A DNA stretch of 64,000 nucleotides, taken from contig NZ_CP156082.1 in NCBI RefSeq assembly GCF_039830145.1, forward strand, positions 948,001 through 1,012,000, written 5' to 3'. A program made the translations under genes and the position numbers. Position 1 is the stretch's first letter. Each line of letters opens with the position of its first letter. The DNA comes from Croceibacterium sp. TMG7-5b_MA50. GTDB taxonomy: Bacteria; Pseudomonadota; Alphaproteobacteria; Sphingomonadales; Sphingomonadaceae. This document shows, one piece after another, positions 1 through 8,592 of the stretch. A model generated the notes under the pieces. It was not told where the DNA came from and did no database searches. It was given only the letters and a program-made list of their open reading frames with translations.

Positions 1-390
1 GAGCAATGCGTTGGCACCCTGCGGCTCCAGATCGTCAGCTGCATCGATTATTATCGCCCGACGGGCCCCGAGCGTAGGCCGGGTGGTAAGCCGCGCCTGC
101 ATCTGCCGCAGTTGGTCCACGGTGATGTTCCGGCGGGTCTGGTAAGGCCGGCCCTCCTCCCGCTTCTTCTCCTCCTCCGCATTGGTAGGTTGCGGTTGCA
201 GCAGGAGGATGTCGGGATGGTCACCCGCAGCGGGCGCTCCAGGCTCGGCGACCAGTTCATGCGCGGCGGCAAGCGCGAAGTGCCGTTTACCGATGCCGCG
301 ACGACCCGCCAGGATCCAGCCATGATGCATACGCGCGCCGGCGATCGCGGCGCGCCATTCGGCCCATGGCTGATCATGGCCGGTCAGCAT
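1..390 (-). CDS. holB: DNA polymerase III delta' subunit (N-terminal part, cut by window edge)
   Basis: The frame is open from an ATG at 390 to the left edge, giving the first 130 residues. Near residue 25 there is a degenerate P-loop (GRRGIGKRHF) and later a stretch ending EPQGANALL, which is typical of the clamp-loader delta' subunit just before its sensor region. Delta' is a structural member of the clamp loader that places the sliding clamp on DNA. No zinc-binding cysteines are seen in the part present. The ATG overlaps the end of tmk by 7 bases, so the two are translationally coupled; tmk-holB adjacency is common in bacteria. The C-terminal part lies outside the window. Confidence 0.85.
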   Translation of the reverse strand, partial: MLTGHDQPWAEWRAAIAGARMHHGWILAGRRGIGKRHFALAAAHELVAEPGAPAAGDHPDILLLQPQPTNAEEEKKREEGRPYQTRRNITVDQLRQMQARLTTRPTLGARRAIIIDAADDLEPQGANALL

Positions 391-1022
391 TCCGACGCCA
401 GTCCGAGCGTTTGAAGGATCCGTCGGTGGACCTCGCTTTCCGCCCCACCTGCATCGATCCGGCAGAAGCGGTCCGGCTCGGCATCTGCCAGGTCGGCAAA
501 GGTAAGCGCGACGCGGCCGTGATAGCTGGCCCCACGCCCGCCGATGGCGTCGCTGGCACCGCCATCGCGACGGGCGAGCCGCTGTTCCGCCAGGATCGCG
601 GGCAGTTCCAGCAGCAAGGTCACGTCCGGCAGCAATCCGCCCGAGCCAATCCGATGCAATTGCAGCAGGTCCGCGTCCAGCATCCCGCCCGCGCCCCCCT
701 GGTAGGCGCGCGAGGAATCCAAGAATCGGTCGCATATGACCCAGGCGCCGCGAGCCAGTGCCGGTCGGATGGCTCGCTCTACATGATCGGCACGCGCCGC
801 GGCGAACAGCAATGCCTCCGCTGCGGCGTGCCAGCCTGGCGCCGGCGGGTCGAGCAGGAGACCGCGCACGGCCTCCGCCCCGGGTGTGCCGCCCGGTTCA
901 CGGGTGAGTACGACCTCGAATCCGCGAGCCTTCAGCGCGTCCGCGAGCAGGCGGGCCTGTGTCGATTTGCCGACACCTTCGCCGCCTTCCAGCGCAACGA
1001 ACCGTCCGACGACATCGTTCAC
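384..1022 (-). CDS. tmk: Thymidylate kinase
   Basis: Phosphorylates dTMP to dTDP in the cytoplasm for DNA synthesis. About 212 residues, normal for the family. Visible motifs are the P-loop GGEGVGKST near residues 11-19, the REPGGT substrate segment, and the DRF motif in VICDRFLDSS. I chose the GTG at 1022: it sits in a GTGA overlap with the stop of the upstream dacC-type gene, and homologous sequence begins there. An earlier GTG at 1061 is possible but would add 13 unlike residues inside the upstream gene. It lies between dacC and holB in a tight minus-strand chain. Confidence 0.92.
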   Translation of the reverse strand: MNDVVGRFVALEGGEGVGKSTQARLLADALKARGFEVVLTREPGGTPGAEAVRGLLLDPPAPGWHAAAEALLFAAARADHVERAIRPALARGAWVICDRFLDSSRAYQGGAGGMLDADLLQLHRIGSGGLLPDVTLLLELPAILAEQRLARRDGGASDAIGGRGASYHGRVALTFADLADAEPDRFCRIDAGGAESEVHRRILQTLGLASEC

Positions 1023-2236
1023 GAGAAGAACCCGCTGATGCCGTTGCCAAGCCGCTGCCACAAATCGGCCTCGGCGACATCCTGACCCGCCACCAGCGGC
1101 AGGTCGTGCGATGTCTGCCCGGGCGCGGACACCCGCAGGAAAGCGATGGTCTGCCCCGCCCTGATGGGCGCCCGCAACGGCCCGCGATAGTGGATGGTCA
1201 TCTCCGGACGGACGGCCGCGCCGCGCGCGGTGCTGGTCAGCACGGGCCCGGCGGTGCGCAGCGCCACGCTGCCTGCGGCCCCACCCTGCACCAGTGCCTG
1301 CCCGACCTCGGCACCGCCAGGCAGTAATTGCCGGCTGTCGAAGGCCGTGAAGCCCCAGTCGATAAGATCGCGCGCCACCTGGTTGCGCACCGGGATGCTG
1401 GGTACCGCCCCCAGCACCATGACCAGCCGGCGATCCCCGCGTTTGGCCGAGCCGACGAAGGTATAGCCTGCCTGCCGAGTGTAGCCGGTCTTGATCCCGT
1501 CCGCCCCATCAACCCGCCCGGTGATCGGATCATGATTGGCCTGGGTTATGCCGCGCCAAGTGAAGCCGTGGTTGCCGATGTAGCGGCTGTACAATTGCGG
1601 GTACCGGGTCACCATCGCCTCCGCCAGGCGGGCCAGATCACGCGCACTGCTGTAGGTGCGACCTTCGTCCGGGTAGCCGTTGGGTGAACCATAGTGCGTA
1701 TCGCGCATGCCGAGTTCGGCGGCATTGGCATTCATCTCGTCGAGCCAGGCCGGCAGGCTGCCCGCCGCTGTCAGCGCCAGCATCACCGCCGCATCGTTGC
1801 CCGACACGGTGGTGGTGCCCATCAGCAACTGATCGACCGTGACCTGCTCGCCTTCCTTCAGGAACATGGATGAGCCTTCGCCCGACCACAATTGTTCCAC
1901 AATGCGCGGCACGGTGACGACCTGCGTCGGCTTCAGCCGGCCATCGCCAAGCCGCTTGAAGGCGCTGTAGGCCGTCATGACCTTGGTCACCGAGGCTGGA
2001 ACGAAGCGTCGGCGGGCGTCGCGTTCGAACAGCACCTGTCCGCTCGAAAGATCGATCAGATAGGCGACTGGCACCTCCGGCGGGACAGGAGCGCCGGGTG
2101 ATTCCGCCGGGGGCAGCACGATAGCCGGCTGCTTCGTATTCGCGATGGCCGGCACAGGCTCTGCCGATGGCTGCACCTGCGCCAAGGCAACACCGCCCAT
2201 CAGGACCGCTGCCCCGATCGCCACAATCTTCTTCAC
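1019..2236 (-). CDS. dacC: D-alanyl-D-alanine carboxypeptidase (low-molecular-weight PBP)
   Basis: Secreted or membrane-tethered enzyme that removes the terminal D-Ala from peptidoglycan pentapeptides. The three serine-protease motifs of the PBP5/6 family are visible in order: S-V-T-K, then S-G-N, then K-T-G (in GIKTGYT). An N-terminal signal peptide ends near ALAQ. I chose the GTG at 2236 because it directly precedes the signal peptide and follows a purine-rich site (gaagggg); the longer TTG start at 2302 runs into mltB. It lies 34 bases after mltB, so both wall enzymes are probably co-transcribed. dacC is the closest symbol; dacA or dacF would also fit. Confidence 0.9.
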   Translation of the reverse strand: MKKIVAIGAAVLMGGVALAQVQPSAEPVPAIANTKQPAIVLPPAESPGAPVPPEVPVAYLIDLSSGQVLFERDARRRFVPASVTKVMTAYSAFKRLGDGRLKPTQVVTVPRIVEQLWSGEGSSMFLKEGEQVTVDQLLMGTTTVSGNDAAVMLALTAAGSLPAWLDEMNANAAELGMRDTHYGSPNGYPDEGRTYSSARDLARLAEAMVTRYPQLYSRYIGNHGFTWRGITQANHDPITGRVDGADGIKTGYTRQAGYTFVGSAKRGDRRLVMVLGAVPSIPVRNQVARDLIDWGFTAFDSRQLLPGGAEVGQALVQGGAAGSVALRTAGPVLTSTARGAAVRPEMTIHYRGPLRAPIRAGQTIAFLRVSAPGQTSHDLPLVAGQDVAEADLWQRLGNGISGFFS

Positions 2237-2270
2237 CGAAAACGCCCCTTCAAGCCGCCGCTTGCGATCC

Positions 2271-3293
2271 TCAGCGCGCGATCTCGTCCGCCAGCAGCCC
2301 AACGCTCATGGCATAATAGTTGGAGCAATTGTATTCCAGAATGACGCGGTAGTTCTGGGTGATCAGGTAACCCGGCGCGGCTGGGCCATCGGGTTCGAAC
2401 AGGGCGGCCATGGCATCGTCCGCGATAGCTCCTTGCGGAGTGACGCCCAGGCTGCGCCATTCTGCGACCGTTCGCCACTGGCTATGCCGCACATGGACAC
2501 GGGGGCAGACGGGCGCGACCACCTGGGTGTCGAGCGCGCCGCGATCGACGCTGTTCGGCACATAGGCCCGCACGCCCCATGGCTGACCCGGTCGCCAGCC
2601 CGCATCGCGGAAGTAATTCGCGATGGAATGCAGCGTATCGGCCTCACTGGTCCAGATGTCGCGCACACCGTCGCGGTCGCCATCGACGGCTAGGCGCAGA
2701 TATACCGACGGCAGGAACTGCGGATTGCCAAAGGCGCCGGCCCAGCTGCCGACCATCGTGGAACGCGCGATGCCGGTGTCGAGAATGCGCAGCGTATCAA
2801 TCAGTTCGCCTTCGAACAGCGCCCGGCGACGACCTTCCCAGGCCAGCGTCGCCAGCGATCGCACCAGGTCGAAGTTTCCGCGGACCGCGCCGTAGGAAGT
2901 TTCGTGCCCCCAGATGGCGATCAGCACCGATGCCGGCACGCCATAACGCGCCTCCACCTCCGCGATCAGCGACGGCAGTCGGCGGTAAGCGCGCCTGCCG
3001 CCATCGATGCGCGCCTGCGTGTTGTGGCTGGCGAGGTACGGCGCCAGCGGCGGAAACCCGCTCGAGCTGCCGCCGGAAGACACGTTGTCGCCGTCCAGCG
3101 CGATTACCCGCTGATTGGGGGTGAGACCGGCGAAGGCACTGGCGATCGTCGCATCACTGACACCGGCCGCTCGGGCCCGCCCCGCCACCTGCTGCAGATA
3201 GGCGTCGAAGGAAGTGTCCTGCGCACAGGCGGGCGCACAGGCGAACAATGCGAGAGCGGCAGCGATCAGCGGCTTGAAGGTGATGCGTTGCAT
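2271..3293 (-). CDS. mltB: Lytic murein transglycosylase, MltB-like
   Basis: Cleaves glycan strands of peptidoglycan in the periplasm, forming 1,6-anhydro ends. About 340 residues. The start chosen gives a clear signal peptide (KPLIAAALALFACAPACAQ); an upstream start at 3365 would precede it with unlike sequence. The catalytic glutamate is in GHETSYG, and the downstream GSWAGAFGNPQFLPS segment is typical of the SLT_2/MltB fold. The signal peptide contains cysteines, but no clean lipobox is obvious, so whether it is a lipoprotein is uncertain. First gene of the mltB-dacC-tmk-holB run. Confidence 0.88.
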   Translation of the reverse strand: MQRITFKPLIAAALALFACAPACAQDTSFDAYLQQVAGRARAAGVSDATIASAFAGLTPNQRVIALDGDNVSSGGSSSGFPPLAPYLASHNTQARIDGGRRAYRRLPSLIAEVEARYGVPASVLIAIWGHETSYGAVRGNFDLVRSLATLAWEGRRRALFEGELIDTLRILDTGIARSTMVGSWAGAFGNPQFLPSVYLRLAVDGDRDGVRDIWTSEADTLHSIANYFRDAGWRPGQPWGVRAYVPNSVDRGALDTQVVAPVCPRVHVRHSQWRTVAEWRSLGVTPQGAIADDAMAALFEPDGPAAPGYLITQNYRVILEYNCSNYYAMSVGLLADEIAR

Positions 3294-3408
3294 GGCGGCC
3301 TTGTGGCAAAAGCAGGTGTCCGGTGCAAACTGCCTGAACGGCGATCCGCTCCCCATGCGCGCCATTTCGCTTGGCGAGCCGCATCGGGCAGGCTAGCGCC
3401 GATGGCGA

Positions 3409-3498
3409 GGACAGGTGGCCGAGTGGTTTAAGGCAGCGGTCTTGAAAACCGCCGTGGGTGCAAGCTCACCGTGGGTTCGAATCCCACCCTGTCCGCCG
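3409..3498 (+). tRNA. tRNA-Ser (anticodon UGA)
   Basis: A class II tRNA with a long variable arm. The acceptor stem GGACAGG (3409-3415) pairs with CCTGTCC (3488-3494). The anticodon arm GCGGT-CTTGAAA-ACCGC places TGA at 3443-3445. The T arm carries GGTTCGAATCC. The discriminator base is G at 3495, followed by CCG, so the CCA tail is not encoded and must be added after transcription. Confidence 0.97.
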
Positions 3499-3538
3499 TA
3501 CCTTCCGAAGCATTGCGACGCCCGTTTGCAATCAGACG

Positions 3539-3557
3539 TTAACCATGGCGCGTTAAC
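3539..3557. promoter_or_regulatory. Candidate CtrA-type binding site upstream of glgP
   Basis: TTAACCAT at 3539-3546 followed by TTAAC at 3553-3557. TTAACCAT is the known CtrA half-site of alphaproteobacteria, and the second TTAAC is on the same face. The spacing differs by a few bases from the classical TTAA-N7-TTAA, so this is a suggestion. It lies 36 bases before the glgP start and after the tRNA. Confidence 0.35.
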
Positions 3558-3592
3558 ATACGTTTGCATGGCGATGCTGCAGAAGGACAAGT

Positions 3593-6037
3593 ATGCACTA
3601 CCCCGATCCGGATGAGACGATGGCGACCCGTCACCCTGGGCCGCTGGCCGGCGCCATCGCCCGCACATTGCTGCACCGCATGGGCAAGCAACCGGCGGAA
3701 GCGCTGCCACGCGATTGGCTGGATGCCACCATCCTGACCGTGCGCGACGAGATCGTGGAACGTTGGGTCGAGACGACGCTGGCAACGCAGCGCCGTGCAC
3801 TGAAGCAGGTCAATTATCTCAGCCTGGAATTCCTGGTGGGGCGCCTGCTGTCCGATGCGCTGCGCAATCTGGGACGTGATGGCGAAGTGGCGAGCGCCCT
3901 GGCGGAACTTGGCGTCAACCTAGCGGAGATCGAGGAGCTAGAACCCGATGCGGCGCTGGGCAATGGCGGCCTTGGCCGGCTGGCAGCCTGCTTCATGGAC
4001 AGCCTCGCCAGTCTGGGTCTGCCTGCCTTCGGCTACGGCATCCGCTACGTAAACGGTATGTTCCGCCAGCGGATTGATGGCTCCGGCCAACAGGTCGAGC
4101 TGCCGGAGACGTGGCTGGCACAAGGCAATCCGTGGGAGTTCGAGCGTCGTGACAGCGTGCATCGCGTCGGCTTCGGCGGCGCATGGCACGTGGTGGAGGA
4201 TGGCCGGGTGCGCTGGTCCCCGGCGGAGTATGTCGAGGCGATCGCGGTCGACATGCCGGTGGTCGGCTGGCGCGGGCGGCACGTCAACACGCTGCGCTTG
4301 TGGACCGCGCGAGCAATCGAACCCCTGCGGCTCGATACCTTCAACCAAGGCGATTTCGCCGGGGCGCTGGCGGATCAGACGCGCGCCGAAACGCTGGTGC
4401 GTGTGCTCTACCCCAATGACAGCACACCCGCCGGGCAGGAGCTCCGCCTGCGGCAGGAATATTTCTTTGCGTCCGCTTCCATCCAGGACATCGTTCAGCG
4501 GCATCTGCGGGCGCACGGCACGCTGGCAACCCTGCCGGACAAGGCAGCGATCCAGCTGAACGACACGCACCCGGCGATCGGCGTGGCAGAATTGCTGCGC
4601 CTGCTGATCGACGAGCATCGCCTGCCCTATGACGAGGCGTGGGATATCACCCGACGCACCTTCGCCTATACCAATCACACACTGCTGCCGGAGGCGTTGG
4701 AAAGCTGGCCCTTGCCGCTGCTCGGCCGGTTGCTGCCGCGGCACTTGGAACTGATCTTCCGCATCAATGCCGACGTGCTGGCGGAGGCGCAGGCTGGAAC
4801 CGGGTCGGACACTGCCGCAGTGGAGGCGGTCAGCCTGATCGACGAGCGCGGCGAACGGCGGGTGCGGATGGCGAACCTGGCTTTTGCCGGATCGCACAGC
4901 GTGAACGGCGTTGCCGGTCTGCATACCCAGTTGATGCAGCAGACCGTCTTCGCCGACCTTCACCGGCTCTACCCGGACCGGATCAACAACAAGACCAACG
5001 GCATCACTCCCCGTCGGTGGCTGCTAGGCAGCAATCCCGGACTGGCGACCTTGCTGTCGGAGGCAATCGGCCCCGCCTTTGTCGATGATCTTGCCCAGGT
5101 CGCCGACATCCGCCCGCTGGCGGAGGATGCAGCGTTTCGCGACAGGTTCGCCGTAGTGAAGCAGGCCAACAAGGCTGCGCTTGCCGCGCATGTGGCCTCC
5201 CTCACCGGCCTCAACCTCGATCCCGCCGCGATGTTCGACGTGCAGGTAAAGCGCATTCACGAATACAAGCGGCAATTGCTGAACATCCTGCACACGATGG
5301 TGCTGTATGAACGCATGCGCGCCGCGCCGCAGTTGGATTGGGTGCCGCGGGTCAAGCTTTTCGCGGGCAAGGCGGCGTCTGGCTATGCCACCGCGAAACA
5401 GATTGTCCGTCTGGCCAATGACGTGGCGCGCAGGGTCAATGCCGATCCGTTGATTGCCGGGCGGCTGCAGGTAGCGTTCCTGCCCGATTACAACGTCAGC
5501 CTTGCCGAGCGGATCATGCCCGCCGCCGATCTGTCGGAACAGATCAGCACGGCCGGGATGGAGGCATCGGGCACCGGGAACATGAAGCTGGCACTGAACG
5601 GCGCACTTACCATCGGCACACTGGATGGCGCCAACGTCGAGATGCGTGAGCACATCGGCGCCGACGACATGCAGATCTTCGGCCTGACGGCGCCAGAGGT
5701 CACACGTTTGCGTGAGCGCGGGTATGATCCGCGCGAGAGCCTCGAGCTCTTGCCGGAATTGAAGGCGGTCCTTGCCGATCTGGCCGCCGGGAGGTGGTCC
5801 GATGGCGATCAGCAGGTCTATGCGTCTATCATCGAAAGCTTGCTGACCGAGGACAGGTATCTGCTGATCGCTGATTTTGCGACCTATGACGCGGCGCAAG
5901 CAGCACTCGATCGCCGCTGGAGCAACAGGCAGGAGTGGACCGCCAGTGCGATCCGCAACGTTGCCGCAATGGGCTGGTGTTCGTCTGACCGGACCATCGC
6001 GCAGTATGCCCGCGAAATCTGGCGTATCGCTGCCTGA
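3593..6037 (+). CDS. glgP: Glycogen/alpha-glucan phosphorylase
   Basis: Releases glucose-1-phosphate from the non-reducing ends of glycogen, using pyridoxal phosphate. At 814 residues it matches the bacterial GlgP/MalP length. The PLP lysine is K665 in GTGNMKLALNG, followed by TIGTLDGANVE; other family signatures include NGGLGRLAACF and VQVKRIHEYKRQ. The start at 3593 follows a good ribosome site (agaagga). No other glycogen gene is nearby, so it stands apart from any glg operon inside this window. A CtrA-like site lies just upstream. Confidence 0.96.
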   Translation: MHYPDPDETMATRHPGPLAGAIARTLLHRMGKQPAEALPRDWLDATILTVRDEIVERWVETTLATQRRALKQVNYLSLEFLVGRLLSDALRNLGRDGEVASALAELGVNLAEIEELEPDAALGNGGLGRLAACFMDSLASLGLPAFGYGIRYVNGMFRQRIDGSGQQVELPETWLAQGNPWEFERRDSVHRVGFGGAWHVVEDGRVRWSPAEYVEAIAVDMPVVGWRGRHVNTLRLWTARAIEPLRLDTFNQGDFAGALADQTRAETLVRVLYPNDSTPAGQELRLRQEYFFASASIQDIVQRHLRAHGTLATLPDKAAIQLNDTHPAIGVAELLRLLIDEHRLPYDEAWDITRRTFAYTNHTLLPEALESWPLPLLGRLLPRHLELIFRINADVLAEAQAGTGSDTAAVEAVSLIDERGERRVRMANLAFAGSHSVNGVAGLHTQLMQQTVFADLHRLYPDRINNKTNGITPRRWLLGSNPGLATLLSEAIGPAFVDDLAQVADIRPLAEDAAFRDRFAVVKQANKAALAAHVASLTGLNLDPAAMFDVQVKRIHEYKRQLLNILHTMVLYERMRAAPQLDWVPRVKLFAGKAASGYATAKQIVRLANDVARRVNADPLIAGRLQVAFLPDYNVSLAERIMPAADLSEQISTAGMEASGTGNMKLALNGALTIGTLDGANVEMREHIGADDMQIFGLTAPEVTRLRERGYDPRESLELLPELKAVLADLAAGRWSDGDQQVYASIIESLLTEDRYLLIADFATYDAAQAALDRRWSNRQEWTASAIRNVAAMGWCSSDRTIAQYAREIWRIAA

Positions 6038-6192
6038 CGGAACAAACGCGCTACATTTCAGCCGGATGAACGGCTTGCCACTCGACGGGCGACGAATGTG
6101 CGGCTAACAAATGCACCAATTAGGAGCTTTTCGCCAATCGGTAAACATTTGTTTAGCCGTGCATTGGCGACGCTTGTGGGTGTGGAAACCAA

Positions 6193-6537
6193 ATGCGCGT
6201 TTTGCTTGTCGAAGACGAACCGATGATCTCCATGCTGCTGTGCGACATGGTGGAATCCGCCGGGCATGAAGTGGCCGGGGAAGCCAGCAGTGTCGACCGC
6301 GCGCTGGAGATGGTTGCGGAAGTGCAGGCCGACGCAGCGATCGTCGATCTTCGCCTGCATAACCATGACAGCTACGGCGTCATGCAGCGTCTTCGGGAGA
6401 AAGGCATTCCATTCGCGGTTGCCAGCGGCTTTGGTGCTGACATCGATCGCGAACTCGCGGGAACGGATGTACCTATCGTGTCGAAGCCGTACTCGGCTGG
6501 AGAGGTGGCAAACGTCCTGACCCGCCTCGCCGGTTAG
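6193..6537 (+). CDS. Stand-alone response regulator (receiver domain only)
   Basis: 114 residues forming a single CheY-like receiver. Acidic pocket residues are in VEDEPM, the phospho-acceptor aspartate is in AIVDLRL near residue 53, and the conserved lysine is in VSKPYS. There is no output domain and no neighbouring kinase, so it must act by protein-protein contact or in a phosphorelay encoded elsewhere. It begins 155 bases after glgP; that gap is AT-richer and could hold its own promoter. Its partner cannot be named from sequence. Confidence 0.88.
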   Translation: MRVLLVEDEPMISMLLCDMVESAGHEVAGEASSVDRALEMVAEVQADAAIVDLRLHNHDSYGVMQRLREKGIPFAVASGFGADIDRELAGTDVPIVSKPYSAGEVANVLTRLAG

Positions 6538-6545
6538 CCGAGCTG

Positions 6546-6710
6546 TCAGTCCCCTTCTTCGGGGATGTGCAACGCGCAGTCTGCCTTGTCGAAGTAGTCC
6601 TCAGGCGAGAGATAGACCGGCTTGCGGGGTGCGATATGCCCCTTGATCAGCTCGCCGTCGCTCTCGTCATCCGCAATGTTATCCGGCCTGTCGCTGATCT
6701 CGTATTCCAT
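6546..6710 (-). CDS. Small acidic hypothetical protein
   Basis: 54 residues, starting MEYEISDRPDN after a good ribosome site (ggaggcaccg). It is rich in Asp and Glu, with a PRKPVYLSPEDYF core and no signal peptide or membrane segment. I do not recognise the family. The ribosome site and the protein-like composition make it a likely real gene. It lies between convergent response-regulator and lpdA neighbours, 63 bases upstream of the lpdA stop side. A longer start at 6758 exists but is less well supported. Confidence 0.6.
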   Translation of the reverse strand: MEYEISDRPDNIADDESDGELIKGHIAPRKPVYLSPEDYFDKADCALHIPEEGD

Positions 6711-6773
6711 CGGTGCCTCCAGGCGTGCGTGCAAGTAGAACACGCATGGAAGCACCAATGTTCCCGTTCATAA

Positions 6774-8189
6774 TCAGATATGTAGCGCCTTGCCGTAGGC
6801 GGACAGAACGCTCTCGTGCATCATTTCCGACAAGGTAGGATGCGGGAAGATCGTGCCCATCAGCTCGGCCTCCGTCGTTTCCAGCACCTTTCCGACCGTG
6901 TAGCCCTGGATCAGTTCGGTGACTTCGGCGCCGATCATGTGCGCGCCCAACAGCTCGCCGGTCTTGGCATCGAACACTGTCTTGATGAAGCCCTCGGGCT
7001 CGCCCAGAGCGATAGCCTTGCCGTTGCCGATGAAGGGGAAGTTGCCGACCTTCACGGAGTAGCCGGCTTCCTTCGCCTTTGCCTCGGTCAGGCCCACGCT
7101 GGCGACCTGCGGGTGGCAGTAGGTGCAACCTGGAATGGCGCTGCGGTCCAAGGGATGCGGGTGCAGCCCTTCCCCCTTGCCGAGCTCGATGGCGATGCTC
7201 TCTGCCGCGGTCACGCCTTCATGGCTGGCCTTGTGCGCCAGCCACGGACCAGGGACGCAATCGCCGATGGCCCACAGGCCCTTGCTCTTCGTGCGGCCGT
7301 ACGGATCGATCTGGATGAAGCCGCGATCCATGTCGGCCAGCTTCTCGACCCCGATATTCTCGGTGTTCGCGACGATACCGATCGCGACGATGACATGGCT
7401 GTATTCACCGCTCTCGATCTTGCCGTCCTTGCCCTTCAGCTTGGCGGAGATGCCTTGGTCGCTGACCTTCAGCTCCTCCAGCGCGGTGCCCGCCTTGATA
7501 GTGATGCCTTGCTTGGTCAGCGACTTGGCGAGGAAGGTCGATACGTCCGCGTCTTCCACCGGCACGATCCGGTCGAGCATCTCGACCACCGTGACATCCG
7601 CGCCCATGTCGTTGTAGAAGCTGGCGAACTCGATGCCGATCGCACCGCTGCCGATCACCAGCAGCTTGGTCGGCATTTCGGTCGGGGTCATCGCGTGGCG
7701 GTAGGTCCACACGCGCTTGCCGTCTGCCGGGGCGAACGGCAGGTCGCGCGCACGAGCGCCGGTGGCGACGATGATGTGCTTGGCGGAGAGCTGTTCCTCG
7801 CCCTTGTCGCTCTTGACGGTGAGCGAAGTCGGGCCAGTCAGCGTGCCGGTGCCCATGTGCACGGCAATCTTGTTCTTCTTCATCAGGTGCGTCACGCCCT
7901 GATTAAGCTGCTTGGCAACGCCGCGGCTGCGCTTCACCACTGCCTCAAGATCCGCCTCGATCTGGCCGGCGATCTTGAGGCCGTAATCCTTCGCATGCTG
8001 CGCGTAATGCAGGATCTCCGCCGAACGCAGCAGCGCCTTGGTCGGGATGCAGCCCCAGTTCAGGCAGATCCCACCCAGCAGTTCCCGCTCCACGATGGCG
8101 GTCTTCAGGCCCAGTTGCGCGCAGCGGATCGCCGCGACATAGCCGCCGGGGCCGCTGCCAAGAACGATGACGTCGTATTGTTCAGCCAC
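6774..8189 (-). CDS. lpdA: Dihydrolipoyl dehydrogenase (E3)
   Basis: FAD enzyme that reoxidises dihydrolipoyl groups of pyruvate or 2-oxoglutarate dehydrogenase with NAD+. About 471 residues. The N-terminal FAD motif GSGPGGY is followed by the redox disulfide in GGICLNWGCIPTK, and the C-terminal HPTLSE segment carries the catalytic histidine. I chose the GTG at 8189 because an SD-like caggag precedes it and the FAD fold starts at once; a GTG at 8234 adds unlike residues. It overlaps the upstream membrane-protein gene by 8 bases and closes a run with the E2 gene. Confidence 0.95.
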   Translation of the reverse strand: MAEQYDVIVLGSGPGGYVAAIRCAQLGLKTAIVERELLGGICLNWGCIPTKALLRSAEILHYAQHAKDYGLKIAGQIEADLEAVVKRSRGVAKQLNQGVTHLMKKNKIAVHMGTGTLTGPTSLTVKSDKGEEQLSAKHIIVATGARARDLPFAPADGKRVWTYRHAMTPTEMPTKLLVIGSGAIGIEFASFYNDMGADVTVVEMLDRIVPVEDADVSTFLAKSLTKQGITIKAGTALEELKVSDQGISAKLKGKDGKIESGEYSHVIVAIGIVANTENIGVEKLADMDRGFIQIDPYGRTKSKGLWAIGDCVPGPWLAHKASHEGVTAAESIAIELGKGEGLHPHPLDRSAIPGCTYCHPQVASVGLTEAKAKEAGYSVKVGNFPFIGNGKAIALGEPEGFIKTVFDAKTGELLGAHMIGAEVTELIQGYTVGKVLETTEAELMGTIFPHPTLSEMMHESVLSAYGKALHI

Positions 8190-8592
8190 GTGAATAGCTC
8201 CTGATTGAATAATGTCGGGCGAGCGCGCCTGCACCCGCGTGATAGCTTGAAAGCCAAATGAGCATTGTGCCGAGGCCGGCCAGACCGGCCTTCCATGGAA
8301 GCTCGCCTGCCACGGGCAGCAACAGCACCATCGGCGCGATAGCGCTGATGATGGCGGCCAGCGCGAACCGCGGGGTGCCAGCCTGGCGTCGCTGCAGCCA
8401 CGCCCATGTGGGCCAGACGATCAATAGCGCTGTCAGCAAAGCAAAGGGTGCAGAGATGGCGACGCCAAACTCCAGGTCATCCATACCGATGCCGTCCCGC
8501 TGTGCCGCTGCCTCCGCCACCATGAACAGCACGGGCATGATCACCGCAGCAATCAGGCACGCGGCCAGGGGCAGGAGGATGCGGCGCACCAT
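8182..8592 (-). CDS. Small hypothetical integral membrane protein
   Basis: 136 residues with about four hydrophobic segments (around residues 5-25, 47-65, 77-97 and 103-120). I do not recognise a named family. The gene is fixed in place by its neighbours: its ATG shares a TGATG junction with the thioesterase stop, and its end overlaps the lpdA start by 8 bases. This implies a co-translated unit of E2, thioesterase, membrane protein and E3. Its function is unknown; it could as well be a passenger in the operon. Confidence 0.75.
   Translation of the reverse strand: MVRRILLPLAACLIAAVIMPVLFMVAEAAAQRDGIGMDDLEFGVAISAPFALLTALLIVWPTWAWLQRRQAGTPRFALAAIISAIAPMVLLLPVAGELPWKAGLAGLGTMLIWLSSYHAGAGALARHYSIRSYSRG

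Noticed and set aside
6038-6075. EcfG (GGAAC-N16-CGTT) promoter after glgP
   Set aside because: GGAAC is present at 6039 but CGTT is not at the needed distance.
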